Notes: generated from the letters alone by a model not told the origin. A DNA stretch of 49,010 bases from Porphyrobacter sp. TH134 (GCF_002855495.1 NZ_PKRO01000021.1:1-49010), one strand, 5' to 3'; shown: positions 33,484 to 43,910, counted from the first letter of the stretch. Numbers and translations are program-made.

Positions 33484-34371
33484 TCACATTTCGATCCATT
33501 CCGCAATGATCCGCGCGGCATCGGCGGGGTCTTGGAACGGGTGGAAATGGGTCATATCGGGCCGGTAGAGGTCGGTCCCCTGCGGCAGCTGCGCGGCAAG
33601 TTCCGGCCAGGTCGGCGAGCTTTTGAAATCGTTGAGATCCGTGTGCTGCGCCCGCACCACCAGCACCGGAATGTCCACGGTTTTGGCGGCGTCCAGAATG
33701 CCCGCGTTGCTGCGGCTTGAGGCATAGACGCTGGCTTCCACTTCAGGCGCGCAGGCCAGTTCCAGCCCCGCGCCAGAGGCCGCCTTGGTCAGACCGTAGC
33801 GGCAGTAATCGGCAAACACGCGCGGCGCGAACAGGTTGTACGGATCGCGGCTCTGGAAGCGCTCGATCATCGCCTCGGGCGAGGCAAAATCGCGCTTGCG
33901 GCGGATCGCAGGGTGGGGGTTTTCGGCGGTGTAGAGCGGCTGGCCGGGGGCGTAGAATTCCGGTGCGAGGATGACGGGATCGAACAGCACCAGCCGGGCA
34001 AAGCGCCCCGGCGCATCGGCGGCGACTTGCAGCAGCGTATGCGCGCCCATCGAATGGCCGATACCGACAGCGCCGGTCAGGCCCGCTTGCCCCAGAAAAT
34101 CAGCGACATCGCTGGACATTGTGCGCCAGTCGCCAATGGGTCCGGCGCGCGACTGGCCGTGTCCGCGCAGGTCGATGGCATAGGCGGGATGGGCGGGGAA
34201 GGCTGCGATGATGCTATCGAACACCCGCCCGTGAAACCCGGTGGCATGGGCGAACACCAGCGGTGCTCCGCCACTTTTGCTGTCGGCGACGGGCGCCCAT
34301 TCATGCACGGCCAGATCAATGCCGTTGGCGGGATAGAAGCGCGTGGTGGGAGCGGGGCGGGCCATGGTCAT
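33484..34371 (-). CDS. Alpha/beta fold hydrolase
   Basis: A 295-residue single-domain alpha/beta hydrolase: catalytic elbow GIGHSMGAH with Ser107, HG-type oxyanion segment HATGFHGRVF near 42, acid in ARAQHTDLND near 250 and His near 280 (DMTHFHPF). No signal peptide, so cytoplasmic. Similar to epoxide-hydrolase/haloperoxidase-type esterases; substrate unknown. It is convergent with the flagellar operon and separated by the parS site. A start at 34365 (MARPAPT) is also possible. Confidence 0.88.
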   Translation of the reverse strand: MTMARPAPTTRFYPANGIDLAVHEWAPVADSKSGGAPLVFAHATGFHGRVFDSIIAAFPAHPAYAIDLRGHGQSRAGPIGDWRTMSSDVADFLGQAGLTGAVGIGHSMGAHTLLQVAADAPGRFARLVLFDPVILAPEFYAPGQPLYTAENPHPAIRRKRDFASPEAMIERFQSRDPYNLFAPRVFADYCRYGLTKAASGAGLELACAPEVEASVYASSRSNAGILDAAKTVDIPVLVVRAQHTDLNDFKSSPTWPELAAQLPQGTDLYRPDMTHFHPFQDPADAARIIAEWIEM

Positions 34372-34432
34372 GATGCTGGCCCAACCGCATCACCGGCCCC
34401 AAGTCAATCGCGCGCTTTTGGCAGGGGCAGGG

Positions 34433-35929
34433 TCATTCGGCGGCAAGCGCGTCAGGCTCCCCGCGGTTGCGCACGAAGCGCAGCGCTTCGGCCAGACGAT
34501 CGGGCGCGATGAGGTGCAGCATCCCGAGGTACAGCGCAACGCCAAGCAGCACAGCGCAGGCCAAAGCGATGATGTCCGGCATATCGGGCAAGGCCCGCAG
34601 CATCAGCGCTACCCCTGCCGCCATCATCAGCGCCGCAGCAAGCGGCGGCAGGATGGCGCGCGCCAGCCCGGCATAGCTGAAGCCCAGCACGCGGCGCGAC
34701 AGCACAATCGTCGCCCCGGTCAGCACCGCCATTCCGCCAACCCAGCCCCAGGCAAAACCGGTTACGCCCCAATGGGAACCGATGAAAAAGCCCAGCGGCA
34801 TGGTAACGCTGCCCAGCATTGTCACCCGCAAGGCGATCCCCGGCCGCCCGCGCGCATTGGTGGCGGGCGCGAACAGGATTTGCAGCGTCAGCATCGCCAT
34901 CGCCGCAGCAAGGATCGGCAGCAGCGGGACGATTTCGATCCACTTTTCCCCCAGCAAGACCGGCACCAGCACCGGGGCGACCACGGCCAATCCGGCATAG
35001 GCAGGCAGGCCCACCAGCATCACCAGCCGGATCGTGGCGATAAGAGCGGATGATCCCCAGTCGCTCGTCCCCTCGCTGTGCTGGCGCGAATAGGCGGCAT
35101 AGGCGACCTCGTTGATTGGCGGCACGAACTTGGCCGCCAGCAATTGCGCCAGAAACAGCCCGGTGGTGTAGACGCCCAGATCATGCGGATCGAGCACGCG
35201 TCCGGCGATCATCACATCGGCCTGGCTCTGGACGAACCAGAACAGCTGCGTTGCGGTCATCACTCCGCCAAAGCCTGCGATGTGGCCTGCGCCCTTGAAG
35301 CGGAAGCTGGGGCGGATCGGGGAACGCGCGGCCCAGGTCATGCCGACCGCATCGGTGAAGAACATCGCCATGGGCGCGAAGACCAGCGTCCACACCCCCC
35401 AGCCTGCAAGTGCCCCCGTCAGCGCCATGATCGCGCCGGCCAGCGCGGCGGCAAGGCGCACCTGTGCCGGGCGGCGGAAATCCATCCGGCGGCTCAGGAT
35501 CGCATGGGGCAGCGCGCAGAACGGCACGGAAAGATATAACAGCGATTGCACCCGCAGCAGGTTTGTGACCATCGGCTGTTCGAACCATAGTGCCACCAGC
35601 GGCGCAGCGATGAACTGGGTAACGGCCAGACCACAATTGAGCAGGATCAGCATGCCCAGCGTTTGGCGCAGTCGCTCCTCGCTGACATGTTCCTCGCGGA
35701 TCAGCGCCGAGGCGAGGCCCCAGCCGTTCATGGTGCTGAGCAGCATCAGCATCACCTGCGCCATGGCGAACAGGCCATAATCCTGCGGCGCGAGCAGGCG
35801 GATCACGATCAGGGTCGAAGCCCAAGAGACGATCTGGGTCAGTACCTGACTGCCCGACCGCCAGATCACCGCCGTGCGCACCTGCGCGGCGAGCGAGGGG
35901 GGCTTGATGTTGGGGTCAGCCTCAGCCAC
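34433..35929 (-). CDS. Polysaccharide flippase (Wzx-like, MOP family)
   Basis: A 498-residue polytopic protein with about 12-14 membrane helices and the oligosaccharide flippase pattern (WRSGSQVLTQIVSWASTLIVIR, LLAPQDYGLFAMAQV; then IFLAQLLAAKFV region). It should move lipid-linked sugar units across the inner membrane. GTG at 35929 is preferred: the stretch before it reads in the antisense of the GNAT gene end, and the start overlaps that gene by 8 bases (operon with the acyltransferase). No glycosyltransferase is nearby in the window. Confidence 0.88.
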   Translation of the reverse strand: MAEADPNIKPPSLAAQVRTAVIWRSGSQVLTQIVSWASTLIVIRLLAPQDYGLFAMAQVMLMLLSTMNGWGLASALIREEHVSEERLRQTLGMLILLNCGLAVTQFIAAPLVALWFEQPMVTNLLRVQSLLYLSVPFCALPHAILSRRMDFRRPAQVRLAAALAGAIMALTGALAGWGVWTLVFAPMAMFFTDAVGMTWAARSPIRPSFRFKGAGHIAGFGGVMTATQLFWFVQSQADVMIAGRVLDPHDLGVYTTGLFLAQLLAAKFVPPINEVAYAAYSRQHSEGTSDWGSSALIATIRLVMLVGLPAYAGLAVVAPVLVPVLLGEKWIEIVPLLPILAAAMAMLTLQILFAPATNARGRPGIALRVTMLGSVTMPLGFFIGSHWGVTGFAWGWVGGMAVLTGATIVLSRRVLGFSYAGLARAILPPLAAALMMAAGVALMLRALPDMPDIIALACAVLLGVALYLGMLHLIAPDRLAEALRFVRNRGEPDALAAE

Positions 35930-37031
35930 CGGCCATCTCGTGCGGCTTGAATGCTTCGGTTCCGGCAGAGGGGGGCCATATCTCGCCCCATGCCTGGGCC
36001 AGCACATGGGCGGCAGAGCGGCTGCGGACAAACAGCAGATCGGTCATGTCGTAGGCCGCTACCGCGCCCATTTGCTCTTTGTAGCCGGTATCGCCCACGC
36101 CCATGTCCATCACGGATTGGCCATCGGCAATCGCATCTTCGATGGCGCGGTAATTGGCGAGCTTGCCAATGCTCAGGTGTCTGAGATCCTGAACATAGCT
36201 GCCTGCGATCCCATACTGCACCGGGCCATTATCCAGATCAAAGCTGAAGGCGACCGGGCGATCATCCAGCATCAGGATGGTGGCGCACAGCATGTCGGCG
36301 AGCACCGGGTCGGTCAGCGCATGGCTCCACAATGCGCGCAGGGCCGGGGTCATGAACTTGGCCCCGCTGCCATTGGTGCGGCGCGCGATCCAGCTTTGCG
36401 CCTCGATCCGGCCCATCGCTTCGAGCGTGCCGGTGTCCCACTGCGCCCCGCGCACATAGCGCCAGCGCGGCGTGCCGATTTCCTCAAGCTTGCGCCACGC
36501 CGCGCGCAGTTTCCTGGCGGTAGAGGCCCGCGGCCAGCCAGCCGCGCGGGCGGCATCAAGATCGATCACCCAGCTGGTTCCGGCCGGGCGTCCCAGCACT
36601 GTCCAGTTGGCCAGCTGCGCCGCCGCGACGAGCAGGCGGATCGCCGGATCATCGCCGCGCACAGGGCCAACCCGCCACACCCCGCCAAGGCAGCGCGCGG
36701 CGCAATGATCAAGCCCGTGGGCCAGTTCGAAAACATCGCAGTCAGGTGCGATCAACGGGCTGCGCAAAGGCCAGTATGATCCGGGCACCTTGCGCGCGCG
36801 GCCGATGGCCGGGCCAAAGGCGACCGTTGGAATCGCGGCAAGCAGCGCACCGTCGGCCTGACGTTGCACCAGCAGCGTCCGGCCGCGATGGGGGGCGCGG
36901 GCGGCATACCACGCTGCGCGCAGAAAGCTGTGTCCTGCAAGGTTGCAGGCTGCAAGCGTGTTGATTTCCGGCGGGAAGCCTTCCACTGCCGCGACCCTGA
37001 GGTCGCCCGTTGCAATCCTGCTTTCGTACAT
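35922..37031 (-). CDS. FemAB-like/GNAT acetyltransferase (BioF2-like domain)
   Basis: A 369-residue protein resembling Acetyltransf_6 (FemAB-like) proteins, which act in polysaccharide modification or assembly: about 150-330 shows the family pattern (LDDRPVAFSFDLDNGPVQYGIAGSY, SIGKLANYRAIEDAIADGQSVMDMGVGDTGYKEQMG). ATG at 37031 is chosen over GTG at 37034. It is the first gene of an operon with the flippase, suggesting modification of the flipped sugar or an exopolysaccharide. Acyl donor unknown. Confidence 0.8.
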   Translation of the reverse strand: MYESRIATGDLRVAAVEGFPPEINTLAACNLAGHSFLRAAWYAARAPHRGRTLLVQRQADGALLAAIPTVAFGPAIGRARKVPGSYWPLRSPLIAPDCDVFELAHGLDHCAARCLGGVWRVGPVRGDDPAIRLLVAAAQLANWTVLGRPAGTSWVIDLDAARAAGWPRASTARKLRAAWRKLEEIGTPRWRYVRGAQWDTGTLEAMGRIEAQSWIARRTNGSGAKFMTPALRALWSHALTDPVLADMLCATILMLDDRPVAFSFDLDNGPVQYGIAGSYVQDLRHLSIGKLANYRAIEDAIADGQSVMDMGVGDTGYKEQMGAVAAYDMTDLLFVRSRSAAHVLAQAWGEIWPPSAGTEAFKPHEMAGG

Positions 37032-37100
37032 CACCCGCCAGCCTTAGCCGGTTGGCGTAACCACGCGGTTAACCACAGGCCTCGCGGGGCAAGAAGGTGG

Positions 37101-38213
37101 TCAGAACACCACGACGCTGCGGATCGATGTGCCTTCGTGCATCAGATCGAAGGCGGTGTTGATCTCTTCCAGACCCATGACGTGGGTGATCATCGGGTCG
37201 ATCTGGATCTTGCCGGTCATGTACATGTCGACGATCTTGGGCACGTCTGTCCTGCCCTTGGCTCCGCCGAAGGCCGTGCCGCGCCAGTTGCGCCCCGTGA
37301 CGAGCTGGAACGGGCGGGTGGCGATTTCCTTGCCCGCTTCGGCAACCCCGATGATGATCGAGGTGCCCCAGCCGCGGTGGCAGGCTTCAAGCGCTGTGCG
37401 CATCACCTCGGTGTTGCCGGTGGCATCAAAGGTGTAGTCCGCGCCGCCATCGGTCATCTCGACGATCCTGGCGACGGTCTCCTCGCGGCTTAGCCCCTTG
37501 GAATTGAGGAAGTGGGTCATGCCGAAGCGGCGGCCCCATTCCTCGCGGTCAGGGTTGATGTCGACGCCCACGATCAGGTTCGCGCCGGCCAGCCGTGCGC
37601 CTTGAATGACGTTGAGGCCGATCCCGCCGAGGCCGAAGACCACGACATTGTCACCCACCTGCACCTTGGCGGTGTTGGTCACCGCGCCGACACCTGTGGT
37701 GACACCGCAACCGATGTAGCAGGCGGACTGGAACGGCGCGTCTTCGCGGATCTTGGCGACCGCGATTTCGGGCAGCACGGTGAAGTTCGAAAAGGTCGAG
37801 CAGCCCATGTAGTGGAAGATCGGCTGGCCCTTATAGCTGAAGCGCGTGGTGCCGTCGGGCATCAGGCCCTTGCCTTGCGTCGCGCGGATCGCGGTGCACA
37901 GGTTGGTCTTGCCCGACAGGCACGACTTACACTGGCGACACTCGGGGGTGTAGAGCGGGATGACGTGATCGCCGGGCTTCACGCTGGTGACGCCTGCGCC
38001 AACCTCGCGGACGATGCCTGCGCCTTCGTGGCCGAGCACGCTGGGGAAGATGCCTTCGCTGTCCAGCCCGTCGAGCGTGTAGGCATCGGTGTGGCAAATG
38101 CCGGTCGCCATGATTTCGACCAGCACTTCGCCTGCCTTGGGCCCTTCAAGATCAAGCTCGACGATTTCGAGCGGCTTTTTGGCTTCAAAGGCAACGGCAG
38201 CACGGGTCTTCAT
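37101..38213 (-). CDS. frmA: S-(hydroxymethyl)glutathione dehydrogenase / class III alcohol dehydrogenase
   Basis: A 370-residue zinc alcohol dehydrogenase of the formaldehyde-detoxifying class. Catalytic zinc ligands in [12 protein letters not shown] and GHEGAGIV, the structural zinc cluster [15 protein letters not shown] (four cysteines at about 95-110), and the NAD-binding [20 protein letters not shown] segment are all present. It oxidises the glutathione adduct of formaldehyde to S-formylglutathione, and can reduce S-nitrosoglutathione. It is followed upstream in the operon by a Cys-rich small protein. Confidence 0.97.
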   Translation of the reverse strand: MKTRAAVAFEAKKPLEIVELDLEGPKAGEVLVEIMATGICHTDAYTLDGLDSEGIFPSVLGHEGAGIVREVGAGVTSVKPGDHVIPLYTPECRQCKSCLSGKTNLCTAIRATQGKGLMPDGTTRFSYKGQPIFHYMGCSTFSNFTVLPEIAVAKIREDAPFQSACYIGCGVTTGVGAVTNTAKVQVGDNVVVFGLGGIGLNVIQGARLAGANLIVGVDINPDREEWGRRFGMTHFLNSKGLSREETVARIVEMTDGGADYTFDATGNTEVMRTALEACHRGWGTSIIIGVAEAGKEIATRPFQLVTGRNWRGTAFGGAKGRTDVPKIVDMYMTGKIQIDPMITHVMGLEEINTAFDLMHEGTSIRSVVVF

Positions 38214-38232
38214 GGGGAGGGTCTCCGATTGG

Positions 38233-38523
<291 letters not shown>

Positions 38524-38566
38524 TTACGCTCTCTCACGGGTCTGCCATTCTTGCCGGAGAGCGCCC

Positions 38567-41002
38567 TTGCGTTTCGTTCTGCTTATTGCCGCCCTGTTCA
38601 TCGCCGCCCCCGCCTCTGCTCAGGGCATCCAGCAGACCAAGGGCAATTTCGAAGACAAGTTCCGCCAGCTCGATGAAGTGCTGCCCGACGCCAACACGTA
38701 CCGCAACGCCAGCGGTGCGCCGGGGCATGAATATTGGCAGCAGAAAGTCGACTACAACATCACCGCCACGCTCGACGAAACCAAGCGCCGCATCACCGCG
38801 CGCGCCACGGTGCGTTACACCAACAACTCGCCCGACGCGCTGCCGTGGTTGTGGATGCAGCTCGATCAGAACATCTTCAAGACCGATTCGATGGCGGAAC
38901 TGACCGATGCTTTCGGTGGTCCCGGCCGGCGCGGGCCCAAGGTCCAGCTGGGGAGCGGGAGCGAGCCGACCAAGCTTTCCTTCGATGAACTGCGCCGCCA
39001 ACAGGCGATGGCCGACAACACCTACGGCTATGATATCTCCGCTGTGACCAGCATCGACGGCGCCAAGCTGCCGCACACCATCGTCGGCACGCTGATGCGG
39101 ATCGATCTGCCCGCGCCGCTGGCGCCCGGGCAGACCACCGAATTCGCGATCGAATGGGCGTTCAACATCGTCGAGGAAGACGCGGTCAACGCGCGGTCGG
39201 GTTACGAGCATTTCCCCGATGATCCGCGCAAGGGCGGCAACGACATCTTCCTGCTCGCGCAGTGGTTCCCGCGTATGGTGGTCTATTCGGACTACGAAGG
39301 CTGGCACAACAAGGAGTTTCTGGGGCGCGGTGAATTCACGCTGGAATTCGGCGATTACACGGTCGATCTGACCGTGCCGAGCGATCACATCGTCGCCGCC
39401 ACGGGCACGATCCAGAATCCGGACGAGGTGCTGACCGCCGCCCAGCGCCAGCGGCTTGAGACTGCGAAGAACGCGGACGCGCCGGTGTTCATCGTCACCC
39501 CGCAGGAAGCCGCCGCTGCCGAAGCCGGCAATCCCAGGGGCACGAAGACCTGGAAGTTTGCCGCCACCAACGTGCGCGATTTTGCCTGGGGTTCCAGCCG
39601 CAAGTTCATGTGGGACGCGCAAGGCGTGAAGCAGCCCGGTGCGGAAAACGAAACCGTGCTCGCCATGAGCTTCTGGCCCAAGGAAGGCGGCGACTTGTGG
39701 AAGAAGTATTCCACCGCTGCGGTGGTGCACACGCTGAAGGTCTATTCGCGCTTCAGCTTCGATTATCCCTATCCCACCGCGCAGTCCGTCAACGGGCCGG
39801 TCGGCGGGATGGAATATCCGATGATCACCTTCAACGGACCCCGCACCACCCTCAACAAGGACGGCAGCCGCACCTATTCGCTGGCTGAGAAGATGTTCCT
39901 GGTCGGCGTGGTGATCCACGAGATCGGGCACATCTATTTCCCGATGACGGTGAACTCGGATGAACGCCAGTGGACCTGGATGGACGAGGGGTTGAACTCC
40001 TTCCTCGATTCGGTCGCAGGCTACGAATGGGATCCGAACATGCCCTGGACCCGCAGCCTGGCGCGCGATCTGGTGCCCTACATGGTGTCGAACAACCAGC
40101 AGCCGATCATGACGCAGTCGGATTCGGTCACCGACCTCGGCTCCAACGCCTATGGCAAGCCGTCCGCCGCCTATCACGTGCTGCGCGATACCGTGATCGG
40201 GCGCGAACGGTTCGATTTTGCGCTGAAGGAATATGCCCGCCGCTGGAAGTTCAAGCGGCCCACCCCGGCCGACTTCTTCCGCACGATGGAAGAGGCTTCG
40301 GGCACCGATCTCGACTGGTTCTGGCGCGGGTGGTTCTACACCACCGACCACGTCGATATCAGCCTTGATTCGATCTACCGCCTCAAGATGGACAGCAAGA
40401 ACCCCGACATCGATCTGCCCCGCCGCCGGGCCGAACGTGCCGAGGAACCCGATCCGGTCGGCATCGGCTTCAACCAGCAGCAGGGCCTGCCGATCTGGGT
40501 GCTGGAAAACCCCGGCGTGACCGATTTCTACGACAAGAATGACGAATTCACCGTCACCCCCAAGGACCGCAAGGGTTATACCGAGTTCCTCGACGGTCTG
40601 CTGCCGTGGGAACGCGCCGCCTTTGACCGCGCGGTGAAGGAGGACGCCAATTACTACGTCCTCAACTTCACCAACAAGGGCGGGCTGGTGATGCCGGTCA
40701 TCCTTGGTCTGACCTTCAAGGACGGGTCGAAGGAAAAGCTCAACATCCCGGCCGAAATCTGGCGGCGCAACAGCCGCGAGGTGGCCAAGCTGCTGGTCTA
40801 TCCCAAGGGCAAGGAACTGGTCGAAGTCATGGTCGATCCCGATTGGGAAACGGGCGATGCTGACCTTGAAAACAACCACTATCCGCGCCGCATCATCCCC
40901 AGCCGGGTCGAAGCCTTCAAGGACGAAGCCAGCAAGAGCCGCGTCAGCCGCGATCTGATGGGCGAAGCTGCCGGGGCCGAACCGGACAAGAAGAAAAAGT
41001 AA
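38567..41002 (+). CDS. M1-family zinc aminopeptidase-like protein, secreted
   Basis: An 811-residue gluzincin. Signal peptide at 1-18 (cleavage at ASAQ); catalytic motif HEIGH at 451-455 with the third zinc ligand E474 (HExxH-x18-E); the substrate motif GGMEY replaces the family GAMEN; then a C-terminal domain. Probably periplasmic. TTG at 38567 is chosen because GGAG lies 8 bases ahead and the signal peptide begins there; the longer open frame upstream is antisense to the DUF5522/frmA promoter. It is coupled to the DUF6702 gene by a 1-base overlap. The peptide substrates are unknown. Confidence 0.88.
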   Translation: MRFVLLIAALFIAAPASAQGIQQTKGNFEDKFRQLDEVLPDANTYRNASGAPGHEYWQQKVDYNITATLDETKRRITARATVRYTNNSPDALPWLWMQLDQNIFKTDSMAELTDAFGGPGRRGPKVQLGSGSEPTKLSFDELRRQQAMADNTYGYDISAVTSIDGAKLPHTIVGTLMRIDLPAPLAPGQTTEFAIEWAFNIVEEDAVNARSGYEHFPDDPRKGGNDIFLLAQWFPRMVVYSDYEGWHNKEFLGRGEFTLEFGDYTVDLTVPSDHIVAATGTIQNPDEVLTAAQRQRLETAKNADAPVFIVTPQEAAAAEAGNPRGTKTWKFAATNVRDFAWGSSRKFMWDAQGVKQPGAENETVLAMSFWPKEGGDLWKKYSTAAVVHTLKVYSRFSFDYPYPTAQSVNGPVGGMEYPMITFNGPRTTLNKDGSRTYSLAEKMFLVGVVIHEIGHIYFPMTVNSDERQWTWMDEGLNSFLDSVAGYEWDPNMPWTRSLARDLVPYMVSNNQQPIMTQSDSVTDLGSNAYGKPSAAYHVLRDTVIGRERFDFALKEYARRWKFKRPTPADFFRTMEEASGTDLDWFWRGWFYTTDHVDISLDSIYRLKMDSKNPDIDLPRRRAERAEEPDPVGIGFNQQQGLPIWVLENPGVTDFYDKNDEFTVTPKDRKGYTEFLDGLLPWERAAFDRAVKEDANYYVLNFTNKGGLVMPVILGLTFKDGSKEKLNIPAEIWRRNSREVAKLLVYPKGKELVEVMVDPDWETGDADLENNHYPRRIIPSRVEAFKDEASKSRVSRDLMGEAAGAEPDKKKK

Positions 41003-41520
41003 TGCTGCGCCGTCTGTTGGTGTGCCTCGCGCTGGTGCTGGCCCCGATCGGGGCTGGCACGGCGAGCGCGCACCAGCAGAAGTTCACGATCAGCACGGTC
41101 AGCTTTAACGCGCGCACCGGCATGATCGAGATCGCGCATCAGGTGCCGGTTCATGATGCCGAACATGCGCTGGTGGTGCAGCGGACCGGCAATCCCAACA
41201 TCCACACGCCCGATATCATCGGCAGCGAGGACAGCCGCGAGGCCTTTGCCCGCTATGTCAGGCGGCGGTTCCTGCTGATGGTCAATGGCGCGATCATCAC
41301 CCCCGATTATGTCGGAAGCGAGATCACGGGGGGCAGCCTGTGGGTCTATCAGGAAACGCCCGCGCCCGAAGGCGAGGTGCTGGTCCGGCTCAATTCCCAG
41401 ATCCTGACCGATGTGTGGGCGCGGCAGGAAAACCGCGTCAACATCGGCGGCGGCACTGCTGTCACAACCTTCATCTTCCACGCCGGGGATGTGCCGCAGG
41501 CAGCGCCGCTGCCGCGGTAA
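41002..41520 (+). CDS. DUF6702 family protein
   Basis: A 172-residue exported protein: signal peptide at 1-23 (cleavage at ASA-HQ), then a compact beta-rich domain (IEIAHQVPVHDAEHAL, ARYVRRRFLLMVNG, GSLWVYQET). DUF6702 has no assigned function. The ATG shares its A with the preceding TAA stop, so it is translationally coupled to the M1 metallopeptidase and may be its periplasmic partner or inhibitor (inference). Confidence 0.75.
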   Translation: MLRRLLVCLALVLAPIGAGTASAHQQKFTISTVSFNARTGMIEIAHQVPVHDAEHALVVQRTGNPNIHTPDIIGSEDSREAFARYVRRRFLLMVNGAIITPDYVGSEITGGSLWVYQETPAPEGEVLVRLNSQILTDVWARQENRVNIGGGTAVTTFIFHAGDVPQAAPLPR

Positions 41521-43716
41521 TCACGCGCGGCGGCGCGTAGCGGCGTTGTCTCCGGCAAAGTGCGCCTTCAGGTCGGGCAACAAGGCCGGCTTGCCATAAC
41601 GATAGCCTTGCACATGGCAGCAGGCGATGGCGCGCAGGAAAATCTCCTGCTCTTCTGTCTCGACCCCTTCGACCACCACCCGCAAGCCCAGGCTGTGACC
41701 CATCTGGACAATGGCTTGAATAATGAGCCGCGACTGGTGATCCTCACCGATGGCCGCGATGAAATCGCGCTCGATCTTGACCTTGTGGATCGGGAAGGCC
41801 CGCAGGTGCGTGAGCGAGGAAAACCCGGTGCCGAAGTCATCCAGACAGATGGTGAAACCGCATTCATTGAGCAGGTCGAGCGATGCGCGCAGTTGCCCGC
41901 TCGCGTCGATCAGCATGGTTTCGGTCACTTCGATGGTAATGTGCCGGGGGCTGAGCGCGCTGTCGTCGATCACGTCGATCAGGTGGCGGATAAAATCGCC
42001 GCGTCTCAGGTCGGCTTCCGACAGGTTGAGGCCGATCCGCGTGTCGGGGCCAAACAGCGCCATGATCGCCGGGCCATCGGCGACGACCGCATCCAGCATC
42101 ACCCGCGAAACCCGCAGCGACAATTCCGGATCGAGCAGAGCGGAAAACACGTCGCTTGCGGTGATGATCTGGCCATCCTCGCTGCGCAGCCGCAGCAGCG
42201 CCTCGACCGACACCACCCGGCCGGTTTCCAGCTCGACGATCGGCTGATAGGCGGCCATCACCCGGCCCGCATTCAGCGCGCCGCGCAGCTGGGCCATGGC
42301 GGTTTGCCGTTCGGATTGGCGGGCCTCCATCTGGCGATCCCAGCACACCACCGCCCCCCGGCCGGCTTCCTTGCCGCGGTAAAGGGCGAGGTCAGCGCGG
42401 CGCATGATTTCTTCGCTGCTGGCGGATGTCGTCATGCGCGCCACGCCGCAAGTTGCGCCGATCCGCAGCAGTGCAGCGCCAAGCGGCGGGATATCGCCAA
42501 GGTCGGCCAGCAAGCCATCAAGGAACCGGACGACCGCATCGAGGGTCATGCTGCTGGGGAACAGCAGCGCAAACTCATCCCCGCCCCAGCGCGCCAGAAA
42601 GGCCCCGCTGGTCGCCTTCTTGTGCAGTTGCTGGGCAATGGTTTCCAGCACCCGGTCGCCGACCAGATGTCCGAGCGAATCATTGACGTCCTTGAACCCG
42701 TCGAGATCGATCAGGGCGACGGTGACAGGCTGGGTCTCCACCCGCTGCATCGCTGCCGCCAGTCGCCGGTCGAAGCTGGCGCGGTTATACAGCCCGGTCA
42801 ACTGATCGCGCTCGGCTGCCCGCTTCAATGCGACATTGCGCAGGTGTTCCTCGGTGCAGTCGAGGATGATGCCGGCGACGCAATCGGGCCGCCCGTCGAC
42901 ATCGACCCGCTCGCCGACCACGCGGATGCGGCGCTGTTCGCCATCACGGCGGTGGATCGTGGTTTCGAACATGAACGGCTTGCCGCCCTCGATGGTGTCG
43001 TCCATCGCCTTGCTGACCATGGCGCGGTCTTCCGGCTGATAGAGCTGCACGACATCGCGCACATTGATCGAATGGCCCGGCTCAAGCCCGGTGATGGCAT
43101 AGACCTGATCCGACCAGCGCAGCTGCCGCGTCGCCATATCCGCCCACCAGCTGCCGACATTGACCGCGCGTTCGGCTTGCTTGAAAATCTGGCTCGATTG
43201 CTGAAGCGCGGCATTCGCAAGGCTGAGAGCCCGGGTGCGGGTGTGCAGGGCCAGGCTTTGCTCGGCCAGTTCTGCAAGGATCGCCAGCCGGTCAATCTGC
43301 GCCGCGCAAAAGGCGTTCGGTTCGGGCGAGATGACGCATAGCGCCCCCAGCAACATACCGTCGTCCGCGCGAATCGGCACGCCGAGATAGGATCGGATGA
43401 ACGGCGCGCCGGTAACCAGCGTGTTGCTGTGCAAATTGGGATGCAGCGCCGCATCATCGATCAGCAAGGGCTTGTCGCTCATGACGCAGATCGCACAGAA
43501 CGAATCGTCGACCGGCGTTTCCAGCAGATCCGTCCCGGTCCGCCCCAGAAACCACTGCCGATCCTGTTCCACCACCGACAAGAGCGAAATGGGGCAGTCC
43601 AGCATCATGCTGGCAAGCAGGGTAATGCGCGAAAACAGGTCACGATCGGGGATCGCATCAAGGCCGAGACGGCGGATTGAATGAAGGCGGGCGGCTTCCT
43701 GCACGATAACTGCCAT
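41521..43716 (-). CDS. GAF-PAS-GGDEF-EAL cyclic di-GMP protein
   Basis: A 731-residue cytoplasmic signalling protein. GAF at about 25-160 (with FCAICVM and SYLGVPIRADDG), PAS/PAC at about 180-295 (WADMATRQLRWSDQVYAITGLEPG), GGDEF at about 303-460 with the intact motif GGDEF at 378-382, and EAL at about 475-725 with E505 A L. All EAL catalytic positions are visible (NLSEAD, EVTET, DDFGTGF, KIERDF, EGVETEEQ). The RxxD inhibitory site expected before GGDEF is absent. Both synthesis and hydrolysis domains look active; which dominates cannot be read. It may tune motility versus sessile life, close to the flagellar locus. ATG at 43716. Confidence 0.9.
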   Translation of the reverse strand: MAVIVQEAARLHSIRRLGLDAIPDRDLFSRITLLASMMLDCPISLLSVVEQDRQWFLGRTGTDLLETPVDDSFCAICVMSDKPLLIDDAALHPNLHSNTLVTGAPFIRSYLGVPIRADDGMLLGALCVISPEPNAFCAAQIDRLAILAELAEQSLALHTRTRALSLANAALQQSSQIFKQAERAVNVGSWWADMATRQLRWSDQVYAITGLEPGHSINVRDVVQLYQPEDRAMVSKAMDDTIEGGKPFMFETTIHRRDGEQRRIRVVGERVDVDGRPDCVAGIILDCTEEHLRNVALKRAAERDQLTGLYNRASFDRRLAAAMQRVETQPVTVALIDLDGFKDVNDSLGHLVGDRVLETIAQQLHKKATSGAFLARWGGDEFALLFPSSMTLDAVVRFLDGLLADLGDIPPLGAALLRIGATCGVARMTTSASSEEIMRRADLALYRGKEAGRGAVVCWDRQMEARQSERQTAMAQLRGALNAGRVMAAYQPIVELETGRVVSVEALLRLRSEDGQIITASDVFSALLDPELSLRVSRVMLDAVVADGPAIMALFGPDTRIGLNLSEADLRRGDFIRHLIDVIDDSALSPRHITIEVTETMLIDASGQLRASLDLLNECGFTICLDDFGTGFSSLTHLRAFPIHKVKIERDFIAAIGEDHQSRLIIQAIVQMGHSLGLRVVVEGVETEEQEIFLRAIACCHVQGYRYGKPALLPDLKAHFAGDNAATRRRA

Positions 43717-43910
43717 GCACCGCTGGCTCTTAATAAAGCGTGCTACGCGGCCTGCGTAATTGGGTGAAGGGCGATGGGCGGTTGCCCGGATGGGGGCTTG
43801 CAATCACACGGCGGGCCATGGCCGGTAATGCCCACGCTCGACCTGGCCCCGCACGTTTGGCGGCCCATTGCATCGGGCATCGCGGGGGGGCCGTTTCTGC
43901 AAAGCCCAGC

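Noticed and set aside
37040..37080. GGTTA repeats upstream of the acyltransferase gene, CtrA-like
   Set aside because: Spacing does not fit TTAA-N7-TTAA; too weak to call.
38534..40879. 781-codon antisense frame opposite the M1 metallopeptidase
   Set aside because: Typical GC-rich shadow frame; the plus strand has signal peptide and HEIGH-x18-E.
41560..43341. 593-codon frame opposite the GGDEF-EAL gene
   Set aside because: His/Gln/Arg-rich shadow without domains; the minus strand has complete GAF, PAS, GGDEF and EAL.
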